NCBI GenBank assembly: GCA_016302405.1
Contig: JAEDNR010000007.1
Location: 1 to 45,808 of the forward strand
Source of the DNA: Oscillospiraceae bacterium
GTDB taxonomy: Bacteria; Bacillota; Clostridia; Oscillospirales; Oscillospiraceae
DNA: 45,808 nt
Direction of reading: 5' to 3'
The position numbers and the translations under genes are program-made. Numbering within the stretch: position 1 is the stretch's first letter; each line of letters starts with the position of its first letter. The notes under the pieces were generated by a model. It had not been told where the DNA came from. It searched no databases and saw only the letters and a program-made list of their open reading frames with translations. Positions 15,067-22,816 of the stretch are shown one piece after another.

Positions 15067-15658
15067 TGTCTGTCTCCAAAGCTGCCACTGCAGCCTTTAA
15101 TTCATCCAGTGAATACAGCAAATTGAGGGCCTGAAGCAAAGCATTTGCGCTCAGATGCTCCGGAAAGTCCAGCGCCTTTATCAGTTTTTTCCGTTTTGCG
15201 CTGCTGTCGGGTCCGCCGGAAAGCCCAAGCTCCATCATATTCTGCTTTGTGATTCCACCAGCGGCCGGAGCTTGTCCATCGTCAAAGGTGGCACCCGCGC
15301 GGCGCAGTGCCTCCAAAATAATTTCCGGCTTCATACCCTCTACGCCCAGCTTTCCCTCTTTTCCGGGAGCGGCCTTCCGCTTTTCCTTGCCCGGAATATC
15401 CGGAATATAGGCATGCTTCAGGTACTTTTCGGGAATTGCGCTTTTGATGTGGCTGCGGATGACAAAGCCGGCACCGTCAGAGTCTGTAAAAACAATCAGT
15501 CCCAGCTTTTCAGCAGTCCTGCGCAGGAGCCGCATTTTTTCCCGGTCCCGGAAAATACCAAATCCGTCCGTCTGGAATATGGGCGCGTCAACAATCTGAC
15601 TGAGGGTGTTTTTATCGTATCTGCCCTCCACCACAATGGCTTCCCGAATCTTAACCAT
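15059..15658 (-). CDS. rnmV: Ribonuclease M5 (5S rRNA maturase)
   Basis: 199 residues. RNase M5 trims 5S rRNA precursors in Firmicutes. The TOPRIM domain covers about 5-105, with the catalytic Glu11 in VVEGRYDK and the acidic pair in FTDSDGAG (57-64). The C-terminal DUF4093-type half contains GITKQNMMELGLSGGPDSS. It overlaps holA by 8 bases upstream and the ABC-F gene by 8 bases downstream, so the three are coupled. Confidence 0.93.
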   Translation of the reverse strand: MVKIREAIVVEGRYDKNTLSQIVDAPIFQTDGFGIFRDREKMRLLRRTAEKLGLIVFTDSDGAGFVIRSHIKSAIPEKYLKHAYIPDIPGKEKRKAAPGKEGKLGVEGMKPEIILEALRRAGATFDDGQAPAAGGITKQNMMELGLSGGPDSSAKRKKLIKALDFPEHLSANALLQALNLLYSLDELKAAVAALETDNG

Positions 15659-16697
15659 GTTTTGCCTCCTGGGCCAGGGTCAGAATCATCATTTCCAGCA
15701 GCCTTTGCTGATCGTCAAAGGAGGTCTTCATACGGTAGTCCGTCTCGATAATCAGCTCTGAAGCTCTGCGCAGGAAATTAGGAGACAGATTCCGCGCCGC
15801 CGTCATGGCTTGCCGTGCAGCTTTGTCCCAGATTCCCAGGAAGTCCTGCAGTTCATACGGGCCTTTTCCCCGGTCAAGAAAGACCCTGGCCGCGGAAAGC
15901 CTGCGAAAGCTGCTGCCCACCGCACCCAGAATGGGGATCGGCTCCTGCTGCATTTTCAGCAGCTGGTTCAGTTTTTCCAATGCTCCCCGGTAATCTCCGG
16001 CACACAACATATCGGTCATCTGAAACACAACCGCGTCCAGTACCGGTTCCGTTACAGCGTCAATATCCGCCCGGCAAATCTCCGGAGCGCCGGAAAAAGC
16101 GCAGATTTTTTCTATTTCGCCATTGAGCGCAGTCATGGTTCCGCCTGTGATCTCGATCAGATACATGCACAGCTCTGTGGAAATACGCTTATCATGGGCG
16201 GCAAAGTGCCTGCCCACCCAAGGGACCAGGTCCCGCTGGTCCTGCCGGGCGAACTCCACAACAAGGCCGCTGCTTTCCATTGCTTCCCAAAGCTTCCGCA
16301 TGCGCTTGTCCGGCTTCCATGGAGCGGTGAGATAGGTAAAAACCACAGTACAGTATGATGGAATATCCCGAAAAACCTCCGCAAGCCGGTTTCTTTCATC
16401 CTCCGGAAGCTTAAACAGCTCCACATCATCCACCTGGACCATGGTCTTTTCCGCCATCATGGGAAGCATTTCAAGAGCATCGGCAAAATCTGTCATTGAC
16501 CAGGTCTCTTCGGTAAACCGATGGAAATTAAAAGACTCCGTAACCGGATCCAAGATCAGTTTTTTCAATCTGTCAAGATGATATGACAGGAGGAACGTTT
16601 CTTCCCCATAAAAGAAATACAGTCTTCCGGGGTTTTTGTCTTTCAGCGCCTGCTTCAGATCCCGGAGTCCATTATCTGTATTCTGCTTCTTTGCCAC
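15651..16697 (-). CDS. holA: DNA polymerase III delta subunit
   Basis: 348 residues. The delta subunit opens the sliding clamp as part of the clamp loader, with dnaX (also in this window). Signatures are LYFFYGEETFLLSYHLDRLKK at the start, VQVDDVELFKLPE, YCTVVFTYLTAPWKPDKRM, and the C-terminal LRRASELIIETDYRMKTS with LLEMMILTLA. The start is a GTG at 16697, preceded by GGAGGTGAT inside the end of comEC. This gene order (comEC, holA) is common in Firmicutes. Confidence 0.93.
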   Translation of the reverse strand: MAKKQNTDNGLRDLKQALKDKNPGRLYFFYGEETFLLSYHLDRLKKLILDPVTESFNFHRFTEETWSMTDFADALEMLPMMAEKTMVQVDDVELFKLPEDERNRLAEVFRDIPSYCTVVFTYLTAPWKPDKRMRKLWEAMESSGLVVEFARQDQRDLVPWVGRHFAAHDKRISTELCMYLIEITGGTMTALNGEIEKICAFSGAPEICRADIDAVTEPVLDAVVFQMTDMLCAGDYRGALEKLNQLLKMQQEPIPILGAVGSSFRRLSAARVFLDRGKGPYELQDFLGIWDKAARQAMTAARNLSPNFLRRASELIIETDYRMKTSFDDQQRLLEMMILTLAQEAKHG

Positions 16698-16701
16698 ATC
16701 A

Positions 16702-18951
16702 TCACCTCCTGAAAACCACTGTGCCGTTCAAATCTGTCCGAAGAATTCTGCAATGGTATAGTTCCAGTCTTTCCAGCAGTTCCGGCGCCGGATGGCCGTA
16801 AATGTTGTTCTTGCCCACAGAAATTACTACGGTTTTCGGCTTCACCGCATCCAGGAGAAACTGGGAAGTAGAATATTTGGAGCCGTGATGCCCGGCAATC
16901 AGAATATCCACATCTGGCAGTTCCGTGTTTCGAACCAGTTCCCACTCCCCTGTTGCGGTTCTGTCTCCGGTAATCAGTATATCATAATTTTCCACAGCAA
17001 ACAAGACGCAGATACAATTATCATTTTCTTTGCTTTCTGCTTTCGGTGGGTATAGTGTCATCGTTCCTGCCCCAAGTGGAATCGTCTGAATACGGTCTAT
17101 ATAGGATACGGCAGTATTCCGTAAAGGCAGCTCATAAATAAAACCCGCCTCTTCATCCTCAGAAAGCAGCAACGCGCGGGTTTCCACCCGTGTCAGAAGA
17201 AAGCCGAGTCCATTGATATGGTCCTGATCCAGGTGGGTCAGAATGATCCCGTCCAACCGATGGATACCCTGGCTCAGGAGCATTTCCGCTGCCGCGTCAG
17301 CCGCCGCAGTGCCGCTGCCGCTGCCGCAATCCACGAGATAGTGGCTTCCGTGGCTTTGAAGCAGAATGCACTGCCCCTGTCCCACATCCAACACCGTCGC
17401 CCGGAAGTCGTCCTGCCGGGGCATCCACCAGCTGAGAAAGAGCGCCGCAGCGAGGCCTACAGCGCAAACCCCAGCATAAAACAGTGGATTCTTCTTACGG
17501 ATGAGGAAGACAACCAGCAGAAGATAGCCCAGGATCAGCCATCCGGTGATCCACCCGCTCCGGGTATATACCGCTGCCAGTGGGAACCGGGACAGAATCT
17601 TTGCAACAAAGAGCACATAACGGATGGGCCACGCGAGAAGCTTTCCCAGGAAAAGGCTGGCAGGCATCCACAGCAGTCCGGCGAAGCACAAAAAAGCCGC
17701 TCCGCAAAAAATAAACATAACACACCAAAGGGTTAATAAATTGGTGACGACAGCAATCAAACTGACGGTTCCAAAATAGAACGCACTGAGCGGAGTTGTC
17801 AGGGCCATTGCGCTCAGAGAAATTCCTGCCGAGCTGCCGAACCAACGGATGATTTTCCCTGGAATGCCTTTTCCCGGGAGTTTTGCTGTCCTCTTCTGAT
17901 ACCATTCATGGATTCCAGGATAAAGGAGCAAAATCCCCGTTACGCTGGCTACGGAAAGCTGCAGGCTGACAGAGGCAGCGGAAAAGGGATTCAGAAGCAG
18001 AAGAACCAATACGCCGAAAGAGAGAGCGGAAAGCGAATCATATTCTTTTAACAGGGCATCCGCCATCATGGCAAGGCCTGTCATCAGGCATGCACGGCTT
18101 ACGGAAGGACTGAATCCGGCCATTGCAGCGAAAAACGCAAGTACCGGGATTCCAACCAAAGCTGTGAGCCACCGCTTCCGAAAGGTCAAGGTCCGAATAA
18201 TTCCATACAAGAGCCCCACATGAAGACCGGAAACAGCCGCTACATGGCGAATGCCGCTGAGCTTCAGCGCAGTATCCGTTTCGTAGTCCAGTCCATCTGT
18301 ATCTCCCAGCAGCAGAGCTTTGGCAAAGGGCGCGGTATCCTTGGGAAGAGAGGCTTCCAGAATGTCCCGCAGGCGATTGGCTGCTTTTTGCGGAATCAGG
18401 AACCATGCATCTTGGGAAGAACTGTCAATTACAGCATCTGACTTCTGCGTTCCCAGAAGAAACAGGCCACTGCCGGATTGATAAAGCGATTCCTTTTCCC
18501 CCTCCGGAACAGTAAGGCGAATCAGAAACTCCGCGGTGACCGCATCCCCAGGCGCAAGAGAAACTCCTTTTTTCAGGGAAAGCGAAATCTGGTAGGGTTT
18601 TCCCTCCCACAGGAACCATCCGGATACACGGTCACCATACTGGGATTTCCCGCTGTATTCCGACGCGATCACTGTCACGGAAACCTTCTGCCCGTCCAGA
18701 GTAAGAACCGGGCCAAGATACGCCGCTTTGAAGAAACTGAACCAGAGCAGTGCCGCACAGCAGCCAAGAAACAGTGCCGCAATCGGGCAGGCTTTCTCCC
18801 ATTTCAAACCAATACAGCGAAGCAAAATCCACGCACAGCCGCAGATAGCCGCGGGGACCCAGAGCGTCCTGCCCCAAAGAAAATAGACACAGATCAGGCA
18901 TATTCCGCCAAACCCGAGGGAAAACCACAGGAGCCTGCGCATTCCTGTCAC
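16702..18951 (-). CDS. comEC: ComEC/Rec2 DNA uptake channel
   Basis: 749 residues with the full three-part architecture: an N-terminal OB-like domain (about 60-190), the Competence membrane domain with 8-10 helices (about 210-490) and a C-terminal metallo-beta-lactamase domain (about 510-745). The last shows LDVGQGQCILL, THLDQDHINGL (the HxDxDH metal motif) and GHHGSKYSTS. It forms the inner-membrane channel for single-stranded DNA in natural transformation. The start is taken as the GTG at 18951 with AGGA 8 bases before it. An ATG at 18942 is equally possible. No other late competence genes lie in the window. Confidence 0.92.
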   Translation of the reverse strand: MTGMRRLLWFSLGFGGICLICVYFLWGRTLWVPAAICGCAWILLRCIGLKWEKACPIAALFLGCCAALLWFSFFKAAYLGPVLTLDGQKVSVTVIASEYSGKSQYGDRVSGWFLWEGKPYQISLSLKKGVSLAPGDAVTAEFLIRLTVPEGEKESLYQSGSGLFLLGTQKSDAVIDSSSQDAWFLIPQKAANRLRDILEASLPKDTAPFAKALLLGDTDGLDYETDTALKLSGIRHVAAVSGLHVGLLYGIIRTLTFRKRWLTALVGIPVLAFFAAMAGFSPSVSRACLMTGLAMMADALLKEYDSLSALSFGVLVLLLLNPFSAASVSLQLSVASVTGILLLYPGIHEWYQKRTAKLPGKGIPGKIIRWFGSSAGISLSAMALTTPLSAFYFGTVSLIAVVTNLLTLWCVMFIFCGAAFLCFAGLLWMPASLFLGKLLAWPIRYVLFVAKILSRFPLAAVYTRSGWITGWLILGYLLLVVFLIRKKNPLFYAGVCAVGLAAALFLSWWMPRQDDFRATVLDVGQGQCILLQSHGSHYLVDCGSGSGTAAADAAAEMLLSQGIHRLDGIILTHLDQDHINGLGFLLTRVETRALLLSEDEEAGFIYELPLRNTAVSYIDRIQTIPLGAGTMTLYPPKAESKENDNCICVLFAVENYDILITGDRTATGEWELVRNTELPDVDILIAGHHGSKYSTSQFLLDAVKPKTVVISVGKNNIYGHPAPELLERLELYHCRILRTDLNGTVVFRR

Positions 18952-18992
18952 GCTCTCTTTCCTGAAATCTCTTCCTTACCATGAATAGTCCG

Positions 18993-19059
18993 CAGGGGCG
19001 AACCGTGCTCCGAAAGCGTTCCAAGCTGGGATGCCTCCGGGACACGCTGTTCGCCCCTG
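18993..19059. repeat. REP-like inverted repeat between alaS and comEC
   Basis: Perfect 11-bp arms CAGGGGCGAAC (18993-19003) and GTTCGCCCCTG (19049-19059) around a 45-base loop. No T-tract follows on the minus strand, so it is not a typical terminator. GGGGCGA...TCGCCCC-type repeats are frequent between genes in gut Clostridia (general knowledge). Confidence 0.6.
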
Positions 19060-19073
19060 TCGCTTATTCAATA

Positions 19074-21710
19074 TCAGATCTTACTCGAAACGTAATCATC
19101 TACCAGCGCCAGGGCGTTGTCAACCTTATTCACGTCCTTGCCGCCGCCCATAGCAGAATCCGGCTTGCCGCCGCCGGAACCGCCGCAGGCGCAGCAGACC
19201 AGCTTCACCAGTTCTCCGGCCTTGATTCCTTTGGCAACCGCTTCCTTACCACAGACTGCCAGGAAGGTAGGTTTCCCGCCGTTCACAGCCGCAAGCACCG
19301 CCACAACGCTTTCATCCTTATCCCGGAGCATATCGCCCATCTGGCGGAGCTTATTGGCATCCGCCTGAGGCAGACTGGCAGTCAGGACCTTCAGCCCATT
19401 AATATTCCGGGAGCCAAACAAGAACCGTTCCACGTCGCCGGCAGCTTCCTTGGTCTTGTACTGCTCAATAACACGCTTCTGATCCCGGATCTCCTCCAGG
19501 TAACCCTGAAGGCGGGAGGTGACCTCGGTGGGCTTGACTTTCATCTTTGCAGCGGCCTCCATGAGCATCTGCTGCATCCGCTCCATCTTCTTAATACACT
19601 CTTTGCCGGTAATGGCCTCGATCCGTCGGACACCGGAGGCCACGCCGCACTCACTTTCAATCTCAAAGGGGCCGACCTTTGCAGTGTTGTCCAGATGGGT
19701 ACCACCGCAAAGCTCCACGGAATAGTTGCTCATATTGACAACGCGAACCGTATCCCCGTACTTTTCACTGAACAGCGCGGTAGCGCCCATTTTCTTGGCT
19801 TCCGCAATGGGCATCTCCCGGGTAACCACGCCGTAGCCCTCCAGGATAGAATTCTGAACCAGACTGTTGACCTTCATCAGTTCCTCGCTGGTGAGCGCGG
19901 AGTAATGGGTAAAGTCAAAGCGCAGGCGGTCAGGCTCGACGAGAGAACCCGCCTGATGAACGTGGTCTCCCAAGACACTGCGCAGGGCCTTCTGCAGCAG
20001 ATGGGTCGCGGAGTGGGCACGCATAATGGCACGGCGGCGCTCCACATCGATGGACGCGCAGACAATATCATCCACCTTGATGGTACCCTTGCTCAGGCGG
20101 CCATAGTGCAGGAACTTACCGCCCTTATCCTTCTGAACATCAGTAACTTCAAAGCGGCTGGAACCCAGAAGAATCACACCATGGTCCGCCACCTGACCGC
20201 CCATTTCCGCATAGAAGGGCGTACGGTCCAGAACGATAATACCGTTCTCGCCGCCGGCGATGGAGCCGGAAACCTCATCTCCGACGCACACGGCAAGGAC
20301 CTTGGCCTCACAGTTATTGTTCTCGTAGCCTACAAAGGTGGTGGGGGTATTGTCAAGTCCCAGATCGATACCGGCCCAAGCAAGATCACCCAGGGCTTTC
20401 CGGGCCTCCCGGGCGCGCACCTTCTGCTCCTGCATCAGCCGGGTAAACGCCGCCTGATCCAGGGTCATATCCTCGTCGGCAACCATTTCAATGGTCAGAT
20501 CGATGGGGAAGCCATAGGTATCATACAGCTTGAAAGCGTCAGCACCGGAAAACTCATTTTCACCCTTGGCTTTATGTTCCGCAAGCATCTCCGAGAAAAT
20601 CTTCATACCGCCATCGATGGTACGGGCAAAATTTTCTTCCTCTACCTTGACCACTCTGGTGATATAGTCGGCGCGCTCCCGCAGGTAGGTATAGTGGGCC
20701 TCGTTTTCATGAATGACCGTCTCCACCACCTGATACAGGAACGGATGGTTCACACCGAGGAGCTTACCGTGGCGGGCCGCACGGCGAAGCAGCCGGCGCA
20801 GAACATAGCCCCGGCCCTCATTGCTGGGCAGAACACCGTCGGCGATCATAAAGGTGGATGCACGGATGTGGTCGGTAATGACCCGCAGAGAAATATCCAT
20901 CTTCACGCTGAGGCCGTAGGATGCGCCGGTGAGTTCCGTCACCTTATTGGTGATATTCATAACGGTGTCCACATCAAACAGGCTGTTCACATCCTGGCAG
21001 ACAACAGCAAGCCGCTCCAGGCCCATGCCGGTATCGATATTCTTCTGGACAAGCTCCGTGTAGTTACCGTTTCCGTCGTTATCAAACTGGGAGAAAACAT
21101 TGTTCCAGACTTCCATATACCGGTCACAGTCACAGCCAACGGTGCAGCCGGGCTTTCCACAGCCGTACTTTTCGCCCCGGTCATAGTAGATTTCGGAGCA
21201 GGGGCCGCAGGGACCGGAGCCATGCTCCCAGAAATTGTCCTCCTTGCCGAACCGGAAGATTCGCTCGGCGGGGACGCCGACTTCCTTATTCCAGATTTCA
21301 AACGCCTCGTCGTCATTTTCATAAATGCTGGGGTACAGGCGGTTTTCATCCAAACCAACCACCTTGGTCAGGAATTCCCAGCTCCAGGTAATAGCTTCCC
21401 GCTTAAAGTAATCGCCAAAAGAGAAGTTGCCCAGCATCTCAAAATAGGTGCCGTGGCGGGCGGTTTTGCCGATATTCTCAATATCTCCCGTACGGATACA
21501 CTTCTGGCAGGTGCATACCCGGCGGCGGGGAGGCTCCACTTCACCCTTGAAATAGGGCTTCATGGGGGCCATGCCGGAGTTGATCAGCAGCAGAGACGCG
21601 TCATTCTGCGGGATCAGAGAAAAGCTGGGGAGCCGGAGATGGCCCTTGCTCTCAAAAAAAGAAAGGAACATCTCCCGCAGTTCGTTGACACCATAAGGCT
21701 TGGGATTCAT
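19074..21710 (-). CDS. alaS: Alanine-tRNA ligase
   Basis: 878 residues, full length. The order is: class II catalytic core at the N-terminus (FFESKGHLRLPSFSLIPQND, with LLINSGMAPMKPYF); the tRNA-recognition helices; the editing domain with HSATHLLQKAL and CGGTHLDNT, whose His and Cys bind zinc; then a coiled-coil linker and C-Ala domain ending CCACGGSGGGKPDSAMGGGKD. The ATG at 21710 is chosen for the GGAGGT 9 bases upstream and because the family starts near this point. It lies 48 bases after the Nudix gene, and no terminator or promoter is seen between. Both therefore appear to be under the T-box at 22236-22462. Confidence 0.97.
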   Translation of the reverse strand: MNPKPYGVNELREMFLSFFESKGHLRLPSFSLIPQNDASLLLINSGMAPMKPYFKGEVEPPRRRVCTCQKCIRTGDIENIGKTARHGTYFEMLGNFSFGDYFKREAITWSWEFLTKVVGLDENRLYPSIYENDDEAFEIWNKEVGVPAERIFRFGKEDNFWEHGSGPCGPCSEIYYDRGEKYGCGKPGCTVGCDCDRYMEVWNNVFSQFDNDGNGNYTELVQKNIDTGMGLERLAVVCQDVNSLFDVDTVMNITNKVTELTGASYGLSVKMDISLRVITDHIRASTFMIADGVLPSNEGRGYVLRRLLRRAARHGKLLGVNHPFLYQVVETVIHENEAHYTYLRERADYITRVVKVEEENFARTIDGGMKIFSEMLAEHKAKGENEFSGADAFKLYDTYGFPIDLTIEMVADEDMTLDQAAFTRLMQEQKVRAREARKALGDLAWAGIDLGLDNTPTTFVGYENNNCEAKVLAVCVGDEVSGSIAGGENGIIVLDRTPFYAEMGGQVADHGVILLGSSRFEVTDVQKDKGGKFLHYGRLSKGTIKVDDIVCASIDVERRRAIMRAHSATHLLQKALRSVLGDHVHQAGSLVEPDRLRFDFTHYSALTSEELMKVNSLVQNSILEGYGVVTREMPIAEAKKMGATALFSEKYGDTVRVVNMSNYSVELCGGTHLDNTAKVGPFEIESECGVASGVRRIEAITGKECIKKMERMQQMLMEAAAKMKVKPTEVTSRLQGYLEEIRDQKRVIEQYKTKEAAGDVERFLFGSRNINGLKVLTASLPQADANKLRQMGDMLRDKDESVVAVLAAVNGGKPTFLAVCGKEAVAKGIKAGELVKLVCCACGGSGGGKPDSAMGGGKDVNKVDNALALVDDYVSSKI

Positions 21711-21758
21711 TTTGGTTCTACCTCCATCTATTACTTGTACATATTGCATGTATTTCTT

Positions 21759-22220
21759 TTACAGAATTTCCAGTTTCCATTCGCCGTCCTCGGTACTCCA
21801 GAGCATTTCGCTCTTGTCAGGATCGGTGAATACGGAAAGCATTTGGGTGAAATTGTCGCAAAGCCGTTTTCCTTCCAGTTCGTCCCTGGATGCCCAGAAC
21901 ACCGGCCCCTCCGGGCTGCTGTGAAGCTCGCCGGAAAAGCGGCTTCCCCGGAACAGGAAGACAATATACCGTCCACCACTGATGGGAAACTGTTTTACAC
22001 CGCATAGTGTCAGCTTGTCCACATTCAGGCCGGTCTCTTCCCAAACCTCCCGGGCAGCGGCACGGACAAAGGATTCTCCCGGTTCCACATGGCCACCGGG
22101 GAAGCAGATGCCGCCCCAGTCTGGATCCAGCCGGTCTTGAAGAAGCATCCGGCCGTCTTCATCGGTCACCAGCACAAGCACAGTCAACTCAGCCCGCTCT
22201 GTACGGTCTTTCTTCGCCAT
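21759..22220 (-). CDS. Nudix hydrolase in the alaS operon
   Basis: 153 residues. The Nudix box fits the consensus: Gly43, Glu49, then REVWEETGL at 57-65, in the stretch PGGHVEPGES...REVWEETG. The family hydrolyses nucleoside diphosphates linked to another group. The pattern is MutT/8-oxo-dGTP-like, but the substrate cannot be told from this. The ATG at 22220 has AAGGAG 5 bases upstream. The gene stands between the T-box leader and alaS, so charging of tRNA-Ala should control it as well. Confidence 0.88.
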   Translation of the reverse strand: MAKKDRTERAELTVLVLVTDEDGRMLLQDRLDPDWGGICFPGGHVEPGESFVRAAAREVWEETGLNVDKLTLCGVKQFPISGGRYIVFLFRGSRFSGELHSSPEGPVFWASRDELEGKRLCDNFTQMLSVFTDPDKSEMLWSTEDGEWKLEIL

Positions 22221-22235
22221 AGCAACTCCTTTTGC

Positions 22236-22267
22236 AAAAAAACCTCGCCCCCAAAATAGGGGCGAGG
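22236..22267 (-). terminator. T-box terminator
   Basis: Stem CCTCGCCCC/GGGGCGAGG (22243-22267) followed on the minus strand by seven T residues. Its 5' arm follows the T-box sequence, as expected for competition with the antiterminator. Confidence 0.92.
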
Positions 22268-22462
22268 AAATGACTCGCGGTACCACCCTAATTATTTCCC
22301 AGCAGGAAATATCTTAAGCGCCCAATAACGGGAGCACCCGTCCCGGTCATCCCGGGCAACAAAAGGAAGTGGCTTGCGGCTTGGCTGATGCGGGGCTTAC
22401 ACCCTCCCCCGCTCGCTGAAAACGCACTTTTCCGCTTGGTTTCCCTGTGGTCTTTGCATATC
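22236..22462 (-). promoter_or_regulatory. T-box leader (predicted alanine-specific) for Nudix-alaS
   Basis: The minus strand carries the canonical T-box sequence AGGGTGGTACCGCG (22276-22289), a terminator, and a long 5' Stem I region. In my fold, GGAA pairs with TTCC and GCGG with CCGC. This leaves an internal loop whose 3' side reads AAGCCAC, so the specifier would be GCC, an alanine codon (22371-22373), followed by A. The T-box TGGT would pair with an ACCA tRNA end, which the tRNA-Ala in this window has. Uncharged tRNA-Ala should relieve termination. Confidence 0.92.
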
Positions 22463-22468
22463 GGAGAT

Positions 22469-22496
22469 ATTTTATCACAAGCGGGAAAAAAGTCAA
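22469..22496 (-). promoter_or_regulatory. Promoter of the T-box-Nudix-alaS operon
   Basis: TTGACT (22491-22496), 16-bp spacer, TAAAAT (22469-22474) on the minus strand, just ahead of the T-box leader. Confidence 0.7.
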
Positions 22497-22549
22497 TGGT
22501 TAATTGAAAAAAAGTCATTCGCGGAAGAAAGGATGTGTCATCCATGTGC

Positions 22550-22816
22550 TTAAATGTTTTCCGTCAGCCAGCGGAGCATGTCCGTACGGCCTTCCTCCGT
22601 CATAGGAAACGTCCGCTCCCCCTCCATAGTGCTTTTTTCATAGCACAGAGGACCGTGCCAGTACTCCACCCGGATCTGACTTGCAGCAAAGTCCACCTCT
22701 TTTGGTGTTGCCATTACCACCTGGGGTGCCGCACGGAAACGGAATGCCCCCATGGAACCGGTAAAGATATTATTCATGGCAAAGGTGTGCAGCGTGGGAA
22801 GATAAAGTTCTGCCAT
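22550..22816 (-). CDS. Small conserved-looking protein coupled to pepF
   Basis: 88 residues, not recognised. The pepF stop and this start share a base (TAATG), so translation is probably coupled. The sequence has mixed alpha/beta character, starts MAELYLPTLHTF and has no membrane segment, signal peptide or cysteine cluster. The C-terminal third is a charged helix (MTEEGRTDMLRWLTENI). It appears to be a real gene on account of the coupling and normal codon use. Function unknown. Confidence 0.65.
   Translation of the reverse strand: MAELYLPTLHTFAMNNIFTGSMGAFRFRAAPQVVMATPKEVDFAASQIRVEYWHGPLCYEKSTMEGERTFPMTEEGRTDMLRWLTENI

Noticed and set aside
18981..22007. A 1008-codon open frame on the plus strand opposite alaS
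   Set aside because: It mirrors the alaS and Nudix genes, whose motifs are unmistakable on the minus strand; long antisense frames arise from codon bias in this GC range.
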